From: Shewanella eurypsychrophilus
GTDB lineage: Bacteria > Pseudomonadota > Gammaproteobacteria > Enterobacterales > Shewanellaceae
NCBI RefSeq assembly: GCF_007004545.3
Contig: NZ_CP045503.2
Coordinates: 714,501-778,500, forward strand
Length of the DNA stretch: 64,000 bases
Direction: 5' to 3'
This document shows positions 24,559-34,450 of this stretch, in pieces. Every line of letters begins with the position of its first letter. The first letter of the stretch is position 1. The position numbers were made by a program, and so were the translations under genes. The notes below the pieces were generated by a model. That model was not told the origin of the DNA. It was given only the letters and a program-made list of their open reading frames with translations, and made no database searches.

Positions 24559-26946
24559 ATGGCGCGTTGTCATTTGCATAAATTTGGTGGTTCTAGCTTA
24601 GCGGATGCAGATTGCTACCGCCGTGTTGCTCATATCCTTCTCACTCACGGCAATAGCGATGATCTCGTCGTTGTATCGGCTGCGGGTAAGAGCACTAATT
24701 TTCTTTATAAGCTACTAGAACTCAAAGACACTAAGCAGTTGTGGCAAGAAGAGCTACAAGTGCTGATTAGCTTTCAACAGAATCTGATCGAACAGTTGCT
24801 CTCTAATGAGCAAGCAAGAAGCTTAAGGGAACGCTTATCTATTGATAAATATCAATTAATTAGTTTGTTCTCATTAGATATTCTTAATGAATATAAACGC
24901 AGTGAAGTGGTGAGCTTCGGCGAGCGTTGGTCTGCGCGTTTACTCGCGGCCTTATTGAGAGAGTCTGGTGTTGCGGCGTCGGATATTGATGCAAGAAGCT
25001 TATTGATTGCCGATGAAGGTGCCGTTCCTCAAATCAGGCTCGATGAATCCCGCGAACGCGTACAGGCATCAGTTGCGAATCACCCTAATGAGCGTTTGAT
25101 TATCACAGGCTTTATCTGTGCAAACAGGCACGGTGAGACCTTGCTATTGGGTCGTAACGGCTCAGATTACAGTGCAACCTTGATTGCCAGCTTAGCCGAT
25201 ATTGAACGTGTGACTATCTGGACCGATGTTGAAGGTGTCTTTAATGCCGATCCGAACAAGATTAACGATGCTAAGCTGCTTAAGAGTCTCTCTTTAGATG
25301 AGGCTAACCGTTTAGCACACTTAGGCTCACCAGTACTGCATAACCGCTCACTACAGCCATTATTTGATACCCAAGTGAGTCTGGCAGTACGTTCAAGCTA
25401 TGCATCTCACACTGACTTTACGCTCATCGCGCCTAAGAGTTCTCAAGCTAGCGCGCCAGTGGTGACAAACCTTCCGAGTGTGTCGCTATTTACCTTCAGA
25501 ATTGCCAGTGATATTGCAAATCTAGCAGACTTGCTCGAAGAGGCGGGTCTGTTGCCGCTTGCTCATTGGAAGCTGGCACATAATTGCGTCGAACTTGCCT
25601 TTACTCACGAGAATCAGAAACAGGTTCAAGCAATTTTAGAAACCGAAGCGCTGGGGATCTCAGACTTAAGTCAGAGAGATGATTTAGGCTTAGTGGCGTT
25701 AGTGAGCGCCGATGCAGGGCTTTATCGACGCGGCTTTGCCCGATTGTTAAGTCGTGATGCCAGACCGCTATTTAAAGATGGCTTAAGTTTGGTGACCTTA
25801 GTACCAACATCGCAAGTCAATTTACTCACTCAGAAGGTGCATCGTCGCTGCGCTGGACCGCGTAAGCGCATCGGTGTGTTGTTATTGGGTATTGGTAATA
25901 TTGGTGAGGCCTGGATCGATCTGTTTAGCCGAGCTTGCGTCGCGTTAAATAAAGAGTTAGAAGCCAGCGTTGAGCTAGTAGGGCTACTTAGCTCTAAGAA
26001 GGCTTTGTTAAAAGAAGAAGGTATCGAGCTAGATTCTTGGAAAGAGGTATTTGAGCAACAGGCTACACCTTGGTTATATGATCATATGTTTGAGCAGTTA
26101 CAAGCGCTCGATTGTGATGAGATCATCGCCTTAGATATCAGTGCCAGTGCCGATTTGACTCTGCAATACCCTGAGTTTTTCTCTCGTGGGATCCATGTGG
26201 TTAGTGCGAACAAGCTAGCGGGATCTGGTCCTTTGGCTTTTTATCGTGAACTTAAACAGCAACTGGGTAATCGCAGACTGTTCTGGCGCTATAATGCGAG
26301 TTGTGGGGCAGGTTTACCTGTGCAGCACGCGCTTAATGACCTACATAACAGCGGTGACACCATTGAGGCTGTTGGCGGGATCTTCTCGGGAACCTTATGC
26401 TGGTTGTTTGAGAAATATGACGCTAAAAAACCTTTCTCTGAACTGGTGTTAGAAGCCAAGGGCTTAGGGATCACTGAGCCAGATCCTCGTGATGATCTTT
26501 CCGGTCGTGATATGCAGCGTAAGTTGCTTATTCTGGCTCGCGAGATAGGTCATGAGATAGAGCTTGAAGATATCGAGCTTAACTCATTAGTGCCTGCGGA
26601 CTTAGCCGATATTCCATTAGATCAGTTCTTAAGCCGGATCTCAGAACTTGATGGACAGATGCTGCAACAGTTTCAAGCCGCAGCAGAGCAAAACAAGGTA
26701 TTGAGATATGTCGCTGGGCTTGATGTTGTCGATGGGCAACTAAAAGCCGCTGTCGGTATCGAGTGGGTCGATTGTGAGCATGCCTATGCCAATCTGACCC
26801 CAGGCGATAATGTGTTTGTGATCCGTAGTGTCTTTTATCAGGACAACCCTTTGATTATCAGAGGGCCAGGTGCAGGACGAGAAGTGACTGCAGCGGCTGT
26901 GCAATCAGATCTTGCGCAGATTTGTCGGGATTTGGTGCAGGAATAA
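24559..26946 (+). CDS. metL: Bifunctional aspartokinase II / homoserine dehydrogenase II
   Basis: A 795-residue fusion enzyme. The N-terminal aspartokinase begins KFGGSSLAD, with LGRNGSDYSATLIA and TDVEGVFNADP in the kinase domain. A degenerate regulatory region lies at about 300-425. The C-terminal homoserine dehydrogenase begins RIGVLLLGIGNIGEAW, with VVSANKLAGSGPLAF and GGIFSGTLCWLFEKY, then EPDPRDDLSGRDMQRKLLILARE. It supplies homoserine for methionine. An AGGAG Shine-Dalgarno sequence lies before the ATG. The stop is at once followed by palindromic-module array 2. Confidence 0.96.
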   Translation: MARCHLHKFGGSSLADADCYRRVAHILLTHGNSDDLVVVSAAGKSTNFLYKLLELKDTKQLWQEELQVLISFQQNLIEQLLSNEQARSLRERLSIDKYQLISLFSLDILNEYKRSEVVSFGERWSARLLAALLRESGVAASDIDARSLLIADEGAVPQIRLDESRERVQASVANHPNERLIITGFICANRHGETLLLGRNGSDYSATLIASLADIERVTIWTDVEGVFNADPNKINDAKLLKSLSLDEANRLAHLGSPVLHNRSLQPLFDTQVSLAVRSSYASHTDFTLIAPKSSQASAPVVTNLPSVSLFTFRIASDIANLADLLEEAGLLPLAHWKLAHNCVELAFTHENQKQVQAILETEALGISDLSQRDDLGLVALVSADAGLYRRGFARLLSRDARPLFKDGLSLVTLVPTSQVNLLTQKVHRRCAGPRKRIGVLLLGIGNIGEAWIDLFSRACVALNKELEASVELVGLLSSKKALLKEEGIELDSWKEVFEQQATPWLYDHMFEQLQALDCDEIIALDISASADLTLQYPEFFSRGIHVVSANKLAGSGPLAFYRELKQQLGNRRLFWRYNASCGAGLPVQHALNDLHNSGDTIEAVGGIFSGTLCWLFEKYDAKKPFSELVLEAKGLGITEPDPRDDLSGRDMQRKLLILAREIGHEIELEDIELNSLVPADLADIPLDQFLSRISELDGQMLQQFQAAAEQNKVLRYVAGLDVVDGQLKAAVGIEWVDCEHAYANLTPGDNVFVIRSVFYQDNPLIIRGPGAGREVTAAAVQSDLAQICRDLVQE

Positions 26947-27545
26947 AGCAGGACGCTGCGCTTCGAGTTCGTTCGCAGGCTCACTGCGAGAGCGCTGCGC
27001 TACGAGAACGGGAACAAGTTCCCTTCGAGTTCGCCAACAAGTTGGCTACGAGATAAAAGCCAAATCTTGTCCTCGCAGGAACGAAGTTCCGTCCTCGAAG
27101 GCGTTTCTCAGCCGTTCTCGCAGCTGCTTTTCTTCGAGTATGTTCGCAGGCTCACTGCGAGAGCGCTGCGCTACGAGAACGGGAACAAGTTCCCTTCGAG
27201 TTCGCCAACAAGTTGGCTACGAGATAAAAGCCAAATCTTGTCCTCGCAGGGCGAAGCCCGTCCTCGGAGGCGCTTTCCAGCCGAACTCGCAGTGACGAAG
27301 TCACGTTCTCGTAGCAGCTTTTTTTCAAGCTGGCTGCGAGTAAGATCAAAAGCTTTTAAGCTTCTGACTTTTCTTTTCCTCGTAGTCGCAAAGCGACGTA
27401 CTCGGAGGTGCTTTCTGCCGTTCTCGGAGGGCGAAGCCCGTACTCGAAGGCGTTTCATAGCCGAACTCGCATCCTCGCATCCTCGCAGTGACGAAGTCAC
27501 GTCCTCGCAGCAGCTTCGCTGCGTCCTCTAGCGACAGCGTCGCGT
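26947..27545. repeat. Palindromic-module array 2
   Basis: The same module family as array 1, between metL and metF. It contains a direct duplication of about 115 bp, with copies starting at 26961 and 27132 (offset 171 bp). Each copy holds the GCAGGCTCACTGC, GGGAACAAGTTCCC and GCCAACAAGTTGGC palindromes. Other units are GGGCGAAGCCC, TGACGAAGTCA, GGAACGAAGTTCC-like and GCGACAGCGTCGC. No gene is supported. Confidence 0.85.
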
Positions 27546-27613
27546 CTTCATTATATCTTATTAATATTTAGTCCCCTGTTTGCTATTGACTTCAATCTCA
27601 TTTTCTCTAGTAT

Positions 27614-27637
27614 GGACATATAGACGTCCAAACGTCT
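27614..27637 (+). promoter_or_regulatory. Met boxes upstream of metF
   Basis: Three contiguous 8-bp MetJ sites: GGACATAT (27614-27621), AGACGTCC (27622-27629) and AAACGTCT (27630-27637). They lie 100 bp upstream of the metF start. Confidence 0.88.
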
Positions 27638-27733
27638 AAAAAGATTTGTACTAGGTATCTTATACAGTAGGTATCCATTACCGCTAGTGCGAGCGTTTAG
27701 ATAGCTAATTTGTAAAGTGTCGTAAAGGGATAA

Positions 27734-28627
<894 letters not shown>

Positions 28628-28670
28628 ATTTTAGCCGCTAGGTTATAAACCTATAAAGTGACAATTCGAA

Positions 28671-28697
28671 TGCCCACTCTTTTGAGTGGGCATTTTT
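28671..28697 (+). terminator. metF terminator
   Basis: TGCCCACTC (28671-28679) pairs with GAGTGGGCA (28684-28692) over 9 bp with a 4-nt loop, followed by TTTTTG. Confidence 0.9.
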
Positions 28698-28797
28698 GTC
28701 TGGAATTAGATATTTATCGAAACTTCATGTTAGTTTTAGATCAAGCAAACATTTATACCGATTGGTATTAGGTATTAGATATTTAGGGAAGAATGTC

Positions 28798-29181
28798 ATG
28801 AGAATTCTAGTCGTACTCATTTTATCTGGATGCATTACGGCGTGTAGCGGGGTTAGGTTCCAATCGAATATCAGCCCTGATTTAGCTGAACATGCTCAAA
28901 GCGTTGCGAACGCTGATAAAGTTGTCGAATACAGTGTGGAGGAGATCCAGCGCTATCAAGCAAGGGATTTAGGGCTATTAGTTGCTTCTTCATGTCAGCA
29001 AGAACTGCTCTCAGCTAAACCTTCCAAGTATTCTATTAAGCGCGACCTTAAATATCAGACTCAGAACTTAGGTGGCAATGGATTTGTCATCATGGAATGC
29101 AGTAATGATAGGTATGCTGGTTGTTATGCTTATTTGGAGTGTAGAGCGCTAGCCTATGACGTTGATTATGGCAGTCGTTAA
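28798..29181 (+). CDS. RcsF-like outer-membrane lipoprotein
   Basis: A 127-residue protein. The lipoprotein signal ends in SGCITAC, so either of two Cys may be lipidated. The mature domain has RDLGLLVASSCQQE, a helix, GGNGFVIMECS and GCYAYLECRALAY. This is the four-cysteine, disulfide-linked pattern of RcsF, the envelope-stress sensor of the Rcs phosphorelay. No rcs phosphorelay genes are in the window, so a stress-sensing role is inferred from the fold only. ATG 28798 is preferred over an in-frame start at 28696 because it gives a proper signal peptide. An imperfect ATACC/GGTAT palindrome lies 30 bp upstream. Confidence 0.7.
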   Translation: MRILVVLILSGCITACSGVRFQSNISPDLAEHAQSVANADKVVEYSVEEIQRYQARDLGLLVASSCQQELLSAKPSKYSIKRDLKYQTQNLGGNGFVIMECSNDRYAGCYAYLECRALAYDVDYGSR

Positions 29182-29197
29182 CTTGGGTTAAAATAGA

Positions 29198-29602
29198 ATG
29201 ATACAAGTAAAACATAGATACAAAGCGAGCTGTCACTGTGGTGAAGTTGTGCTTAAATTAACCTTACCCGAAGGCTTAGTGGACCCTCGTCGATGTGATT
29301 GTTCTATGTGTAGGCGTCGTGGGACAATAGTCGCTTCAGTCCCCTTAGCTGATCTTGAAGTGGTTAAAGGGCAAGAGTTACTCACTCTTTATCAGTTTAA
29401 TACTCATAGCGCTAAACACTTTTTCTGCTCAAAATGTGGGATTTACACCCATCATCAAAGACGCTCTAATCCCCACCATTATGCATTTAATGTGGCTTGC
29501 TTAGATGGTGACGATCCCTTCTCACTGCATCAACTACTGAAAGAAGGCGTTACGTTAAAAGATGGGGTTAATCATCCAAGTGACACACCTACTTATGACT
29601 AA
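29198..29602 (+). CDS. GFA (CENP-V/GFA) family protein
   Basis: A 134-residue zinc protein of the glutathione-dependent formaldehyde-activating fold. Zinc ligands are visible as SCHCG near 11-15, CDCSMC near 33-38 and CSKCG near 77-81. The substrate is unknown for most members, and glutathione:formaldehyde adduct formation is only one documented role. It begins 16 bp after the RcsF-like gene, so they are probably co-transcribed. Confidence 0.85.
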   Translation: MIQVKHRYKASCHCGEVVLKLTLPEGLVDPRRCDCSMCRRRGTIVASVPLADLEVVKGQELLTLYQFNTHSAKHFFCSKCGIYTHHQRRSNPHHYAFNVACLDGDDPFSLHQLLKEGVTLKDGVNHPSDTPTYD

Positions 29603-29685
29603 CTCAAGAGCAATTCATGAGTGAAACATGTGTACTAATGAATAAATAAGTGAATAAAGAAGTGAATAAAAAACCGGATAAACAA

Positions 29686-29901
29686 ATGGATAGCCAGGCT
29701 CAGTGCCCCTTGTGTCAAAGAGCTAATGGCTGCGCTGTTAATCAGGGTGGGAGCATTAGTGAGTGTTGGTGCAGTGAGGTCTCTTTCCCTTCTAGAGAGC
29801 AGATCCCAGAATCTCAACTCGCTAATAACACCTGTATTTGTAGAACCTGCATTGAAAAACTCAAGCAGGAGGAGCTGTTAGGTATCAAACGTATTGATTG
29901 A
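29686..29901 (+). CDS. Cysteine-rich CWC family protein
   Basis: A small cytoplasmic protein of about 71 residues with CPLCQRANGC near its start and CWC, CICRTC further on. This is the zinc-binding pattern of the CWC family (unknown function). ATG 29686 is chosen because it places CPLC near the N-terminus, as in relatives. An in-frame GTG at 29650 would add a Lys/Asn-rich 12 residues from an AATAAAGAAGTG-like simple repeat. Confidence 0.7.
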   Translation: MDSQAQCPLCQRANGCAVNQGGSISECWCSEVSFPSREQIPESQLANNTCICRTCIEKLKQEELLGIKRID

Positions 29902-29942
29902 TACCTGTGTCTACTTTACTGGGGTCATATAAAACTTACAGC

Positions 29943-30365
29943 TTAATAGACCGCCGAAGAGATAAGATTTACCCCACGCTGAAAACAACCATCTGTCAGT
30001 CTTTTATGCGCAATACCGTGAAGCATGAAGGAGATATTATAGCGATTGCCTTTCACTGGCAGTTTACTGATGACAGCTCCTCTTACGATATAGCTTTCGG
30101 TATGGGTAGCGACATCCTTCTTGCGTTCAATCGCTGTCACCTTATAAACCGTGGTGTCTAGCTTTTCATCACCATCAACGACCATCGCCATCTGCCCAGG
30201 CTTGACCTGTTTCCAGTCTTCGTTCATTGCGTCGATGGCTTGATTATCATCAAGATCAAAGATGATAGGGTCGCTCAATACCTCTTGGTTACTGTCCGTT
30301 TTATCCTCTGTTTCACCGTAGGCTCTTTTGTAGTCGCGGCCTTTTAAGTTATTAAAGTAGATCAT
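29943..30365 (-). CDS. Hypothetical protein
   Basis: A 140-residue soluble protein without signal peptide, membrane segment or known motif. It has a mid-region resembling a small beta-barrel (PGQMAMVVDGDEKLDTTVYKVTAIERK). A GAGA Shine-Dalgarno-like sequence precedes the ATG. It is convergent with the CWC gene and divergent from the deacetylase gene. Not recognised. Confidence 0.6.
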   Translation of the reverse strand: MIYFNNLKGRDYKRAYGETEDKTDSNQEVLSDPIIFDLDDNQAIDAMNEDWKQVKPGQMAMVVDGDEKLDTTVYKVTAIERKKDVATHTESYIVRGAVISKLPVKGNRYNISFMLHGIAHKRLTDGCFQRGVNLISSAVY

Positions 30366-30538
30366 TTGTGTCTCGAGATAGATTAGCTATGCTTTAATAA
30401 AACATAAAGATATACATCTGTATAGCCTGTTTTTGTAAAACACTGCTTTGAAGTGTCAGTGAACGTAAGCATTAGTTTAGTTTTCAGCTATATATCTGGC
30501 GTGAAAATGTTCGATGATAAGAGGTACTGCTGACTGTC

Positions 30539-31375
30539 ATGAAAGAGCTTGTTGTGAAAGAAGTGGCCTTGAAAGACAAGAGCTGCCATCGAATCGGTTT
30601 ACTGGTCTTTGTGGCGATATTTCTTTGCGGGTTAAGCTCGTGTCAATTTAGCCGTGAGCAGCGGATGAAAGAATCATACTCCGTGCTAGTGCTACTTGCT
30701 CATCCAGATGATGAGACTTGGGTTTCGGGAACATTGGCTAAATTGGCCGATAGAGGGCTTGAGGTTATTCCTGTTTATGCGACCTCAGGAGGTAAGGGAA
30801 GTGATCGTTTAGATCTGGGATTATCAGGTACTAAACTGGCTAAGATGAGGGAGCTTGAAGCCATTAAGGCATGCCAAGTGCTAGGTGTGAGCCCGCCTAT
30901 CTTCTTGCGCTTTGCTGATGGCAAGTTAACCCATCTTCAATCTCAGCTATCTAATAAATTTAAAGTGATTGTCGAGCGAGTGAACCCGGCATGGGTCATA
31001 TCATTTATGCAAGGTGGGATCACTGGTAATCGAGATCATAGAATAGTGAGTAAACTGATCACACGAGATCACTCTACCCGTGCTGTCTATTTTGGGCTAT
31101 CCGATACCCGAGCAAGGTCTTTGAGCCATGCAGCACAGAAGTTTGACTTCAATTACTCTGTCACGGCGCCGGTTGATGATAATGAGGTAACTCATCGAGT
31201 CGATGTATCTCAATACACCCATTTACGTATTCAGGCTATGTCTCAGCATATAAGCCAATTTCCGCCTGTTATGATAAATGCATTTACAGATTTTGTTAGT
31301 GCTTCATCTTTTGAAGAGTTAGTAGTGTCAGATGATGTAGAGAACCCTAAAGCGTTAGAAAAATATCTAGATTGA
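30539..31375 (+). CDS. PIG-L family deacetylase lipoprotein
   Basis: A 278-residue protein with a lipobox (LCGLSSC, Cys about 35). The PIG-L/LmbE zinc-hydrolase core follows: LLAHPDDETWVSGT near 54-67 with zinc ligands H and DD, and a GNRDHR segment near 163-168 supplying the third histidine. Relatives deacetylate N-acetylglucosamine-containing substrates; this substrate is unknown. The lipid anchor suggests action in the periplasm. The next ORF begins in the same reading frame 42 bp after the stop. Confidence 0.85.
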   Translation: MKELVVKEVALKDKSCHRIGLLVFVAIFLCGLSSCQFSREQRMKESYSVLVLLAHPDDETWVSGTLAKLADRGLEVIPVYATSGGKGSDRLDLGLSGTKLAKMRELEAIKACQVLGVSPPIFLRFADGKLTHLQSQLSNKFKVIVERVNPAWVISFMQGGITGNRDHRIVSKLITRDHSTRAVYFGLSDTRARSLSHAAQKFDFNYSVTAPVDDNEVTHRVDVSQYTHLRIQAMSQHISQFPPVMINAFTDFVSASSFEELVVSDDVENPKALEKYLD

Positions 31376-31417
31376 CACAGCTTTACCTTTTTTTACCTCC
31401 TTAGCTATTTCTCTAAT

Positions 31418-32287
31418 GTGACTGATATACAGCGTGCGATAGCTTTCGGCGGTGATATTTCAATTTCCATGAGCGCCGGTGACTGTATTGTTCAAGCCAA
31501 TGATATCCCTAACCATGACTTTAATGATGCGGAGGCAAGCTTTGCCACTAATGTGTCAGAACAAGACTCTAACTATGTGCTAACGAGCCAACCTCAGCAG
31601 GCGCAGAATAGTACAGCTTTAAACCTAGGAGTGACCAATGCTGTGATGCTCAATGGGGTGGTGATCGATCTGTTAGCGGCGGCCTGTTATGGCGTAGGTA
31701 ACGAGCCATTAGGGCTGGAGAAGATAGGTTGTGGCCAAGATCAGAGTGATAACCCTTGGCGTTACGACCCTATGTCAGCGCTAAATAACTTTGGCACAGA
31801 TGCACATAATGCTCATGTGCAACCTGATGGCACCTATCACTATCATGGCAGCCCTATGGCTATGTATGATCTGGACTGTGAAGCCACAGGCGAGGCATCA
31901 CCTGTCATCGGTTTTGCCGCCGATGGCTTCCCAGTATTTGGCCCCTGCTTTCAAGAGCCTCAGAGCAGTTTAGTGCGTAAAGCAGAGTCAAGTTTTGTGC
32001 TCAAAGGTGATGGCACAGCAAGACAAGCGGTGAACGGTTATACAACGCCAGTTGCAGGTGTGGGTGGCATCGTCAGTAACAATTACGATGGCCAGTTTAG
32101 GGGGGATTATGAGTTTTTATCGGGGCAAGGCGATCTTGATGAGTGTAACGGTATGACTATCGATGGCCAGTATGGCTATTACATTACTGATAGTTATCCT
32201 TGGGTGCTTAACTGTTACCAAGGTGAGCTGGATGACTCTTTTAGTAAGATGGGGCCAGCATTAACCAACCTGCTGCACAGCCATTAG
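31418..32287 (+). CDS. YHYH domain protein, apparently lacking its signal peptide
   Basis: A 289-residue protein carrying the YHYH motif (GTYHYHGSP near residue 139-147) with NAHVQPDG before it and IGFAADGFPVFGP after it. The family is of unknown function and usually exported as a lipoprotein. The only start in frame is GTG 31418, and no signal sequence precedes ISMSAGDC. Upstream codons are open (with a hydrophobic FTFFYLLSYF stretch) as far as the stop of the PIG-L gene in the same frame. Either an unusual start codon is used, or the 5' end has been lost and the gene is decaying. Confidence 0.65.
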   Translation: MTDIQRAIAFGGDISISMSAGDCIVQANDIPNHDFNDAEASFATNVSEQDSNYVLTSQPQQAQNSTALNLGVTNAVMLNGVVIDLLAAACYGVGNEPLGLEKIGCGQDQSDNPWRYDPMSALNNFGTDAHNAHVQPDGTYHYHGSPMAMYDLDCEATGEASPVIGFAADGFPVFGPCFQEPQSSLVRKAESSFVLKGDGTARQAVNGYTTPVAGVGGIVSNNYDGQFRGDYEFLSGQGDLDECNGMTIDGQYGYYITDSYPWVLNCYQGELDDSFSKMGPALTNLLHSH

Positions 32288-32316
32288 CTCTTGATTACAG
32301 CCATGAGCTTTTGATA

Positions 32317-32346
32317 GTCGCTGCGCGAGAAAACTCACGCAGCGAC
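32317..32346. terminator. Hairpin between convergent YHYH and Ntn-hydrolase genes
   Basis: GTCGCTGCG and CGCAGCGAC form a 9-bp stem with a 12-nt loop between two convergent stops. T-runs are weak on both sides, so it is a candidate bidirectional terminator only. Confidence 0.5.
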
Positions 32347-32364
32347 GATGAAGTTTCTAGTTAG

Positions 32365-33414
32365 TTATTGATTGCTCAAGTCGATCATTGCCTGAGTGAT
32401 GTCGCCGGCAAGATTGGGGTCATCGAGCTTAATGCTAACCGGTTTGCCATTTTCAATTAGGTCGTAGAAGTTGACATTAAAGCGGGTAAACACATCGCCC
32501 CACGTATATTCTAAGAAAGTGGTTCCTGTCTCTAGGCTCTGACTGATGGTCCACTCGGTGGCATACTCTGTCATTTTACCGTCGACGATTCTGTTAGGTG
32601 CATCATGGGGCACCTTGACGACAGTGGCCTGTAACTTCATCAGGCCATTAATGGTGCTTTGAGGCTCGGTTAAATGCGATAGAAAGTAACGGGCATGCAG
32701 GTATCTTTGCTCCGGACTTACGTTACCTTTTTCACCTATGATGCTTTTACCATCAGATGATTGTAACGCTTGCTTGGCCCAGACCTTATCCCAATTATCT
32801 ATGTGTGCTTTTACGCTAGGTTGATTGGTCATCACTTTAGCGTCATCACCGGTATACACATTCACACCTTCAGGATCTAGCTCTATGATGGCGCGATCGC
32901 CAGACTTGTCCGTCACAGTCCAATGAAACTTTGGCGCGATAGGCAGCCCAGGAAGCTCGACTAAGGTGGATTTTATCTGTTCAATATTGGCGATGACCTC
33001 CTTTACACTGGCAAAGTTAGTCGCTAAATATTCACCATAGGTAAGTTGAGATATGCTGCCTTCGACTCGTTCACCCATAGCCATAGGACCATAGTATAAG
33101 ACGCTAGCTCGCATGCCTTCACTATTGACCACATCATGCACCAAGCCACCATAAGAGAAGACCCCGGCAATGGTGTACTTGGTTTTATAGCTGCCACCCG
33201 CTTTATCTAATCCCAGAAGCAGCCGCTCAGAACCTGCAGGCAGCACTCTAATCTCGCCCTTGGTGGGCTCTAGCCAGTCATTGGTTCGACTAATCAAGGT
33301 GCCGAACTCTTTGGTGTTCCAAGCAACGTCAGTACAAGCTTCAACGTTAAAAGAGCTTGCACTAGCAAGACCCAAGGTGATCATGCAAGCAAGTGCTGTA
33401 GAGTGAGTTTTCAT
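32365..33414 (-). CDS. Linear amide C-N hydrolase (choloylglycine hydrolase family)
   Basis: A 349-residue exported Ntn hydrolase. The signal peptide ends at NVEA, exposing Cys in CTDVAWNT as the N-terminal nucleophile. Other family blocks are SRTNDW, GEIRVLPAG, DVVNSEGMRASVLYY, WTVTDKSGDRAIIE and VMTNQPS with the conserved Asn, then TEWTIS. Relatives hydrolyse penicillin V, bile salts or N-acyl homoserine lactones; in a marine Shewanella an acylase role is as likely as any. ATG 33414 has an AGAGG Shine-Dalgarno sequence 7 nt upstream. A LysR gene is divergent. Confidence 0.88.
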   Translation of the reverse strand: MKTHSTALACMITLGLASASSFNVEACTDVAWNTKEFGTLISRTNDWLEPTKGEIRVLPAGSERLLLGLDKAGGSYKTKYTIAGVFSYGGLVHDVVNSEGMRASVLYYGPMAMGERVEGSISQLTYGEYLATNFASVKEVIANIEQIKSTLVELPGLPIAPKFHWTVTDKSGDRAIIELDPEGVNVYTGDDAKVMTNQPSVKAHIDNWDKVWAKQALQSSDGKSIIGEKGNVSPEQRYLHARYFLSHLTEPQSTINGLMKLQATVVKVPHDAPNRIVDGKMTEYATEWTISQSLETGTTFLEYTWGDVFTRFNVNFYDLIENGKPVSIKLDDPNLAGDITQAMIDLSNQ

Positions 33415-33514
33415 AGGTATGCCTCTAGTCATCAATGTACCGCTATCATATGTGGTATATTTCATGAAAACACATCACATTTGATGGGTTAGATCCACGG
33501 TGCGGAGACGAGTT

Positions 33515-34435
33515 ATGAGCTTAAGCTATGAGCAGGTAAGGGCTTTTGTCACGGTTGCTGAAACGGGTTCATTCAGTGCCGCTGCCAGAGTTTTAGACAG
33601 AGACAGATCAACGCTCAGTCAGGTGATCGCCAATTTAGAGATAGATCTAGGTTATGGGCTTTTCGATCGCTCGGCAAAACTTCCGGTGCTGACCCGAGAT
33701 GGCCAAGCATTGTTGAGTCATGCTAAGAACTTAGCGGAATATACCTCATCTTTTGAATCATTGAGTGCCAGCATAGGCAAAGGAATTGAGAGCGAATTAA
33801 CGATTGTGCATTGTGATTTGATCCCCAAAGAGCTGATAACCCTAAGCGTTCAAGCCATTCGAGCGCAATTTCCTGATACCAATATTCATTGGCTTCATCG
33901 AAGTCGAGAGGAGATCATTGCAGAGTTAGAGGCTGGTGAGGCAGATTTGGGCTTAGGCATCGCTTTTAAAGCTAAGGCGATAAGTCGGATGGAATATATT
34001 CACTTGGCTAACTTACACTTTATCCCCGTCGTCGGGGCTAGCCATCCATTGGCAAAAGCTGGCGAGAGAGAAAAAGTGGGCATTACCCAGCTGAAAGAGT
34101 TTAGGCAGCTAGTACCCGAGGATTGCATCACTGCAGAGATGCAAACCACAGTCGTTTTATCGCCCCATTATCAAAGAATCGAAAATATGAGTGTGCTAAA
34201 AGCTTTGCTGGAGATTAATGAGGGCTGGGCATTCTTGCCTAAAGGTCTTGTCCATGATGAACTGCAACAAGGCGTACTAGTCAGGTTAGATGTCAAAGAG
34301 CTTAATCAGGCGCTCGCGTTCCCGTTAAGCCTGTGGTCATTTAAATCTAAAAATCCTACCCCAGTTAGGCAAGCTTTAATTAAACGTATTTGTGAAGTTA
34401 TGAGCGAACTTGTCGGCAAGTATCAGCAAGTTTAA
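33515..34435 (+). CDS. LysR family transcriptional regulator
   Basis: A 306-residue regulator with the helix-turn-helix YEQVRAFVTVAETGSFSAAARVLDRDRSTLSQVIANLE and GYGLFDRS, then a substrate-binding domain (ELTIVHCDLIPKELI, EADLGLGIAF). ATG 33515 has GGAGA upstream and is preferred over GTG 33500. It is divergent from the Ntn-hydrolase gene and probably controls it. Confidence 0.88.
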   Translation: MSLSYEQVRAFVTVAETGSFSAAARVLDRDRSTLSQVIANLEIDLGYGLFDRSAKLPVLTRDGQALLSHAKNLAEYTSSFESLSASIGKGIESELTIVHCDLIPKELITLSVQAIRAQFPDTNIHWLHRSREEIIAELEAGEADLGLGIAFKAKAISRMEYIHLANLHFIPVVGASHPLAKAGEREKVGITQLKEFRQLVPEDCITAEMQTTVVLSPHYQRIENMSVLKALLEINEGWAFLPKGLVHDELQQGVLVRLDVKELNQALAFPLSLWSFKSKNPTPVRQALIKRICEVMSELVGKYQQV

Positions 34436-34450
34436 AGCGAAAATAACAAC

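Noticed and set aside
26912..27531. Overlapping ORFs after metL
   Set aside because: They lie in palindromic-module array 2 and mirror its repeats.
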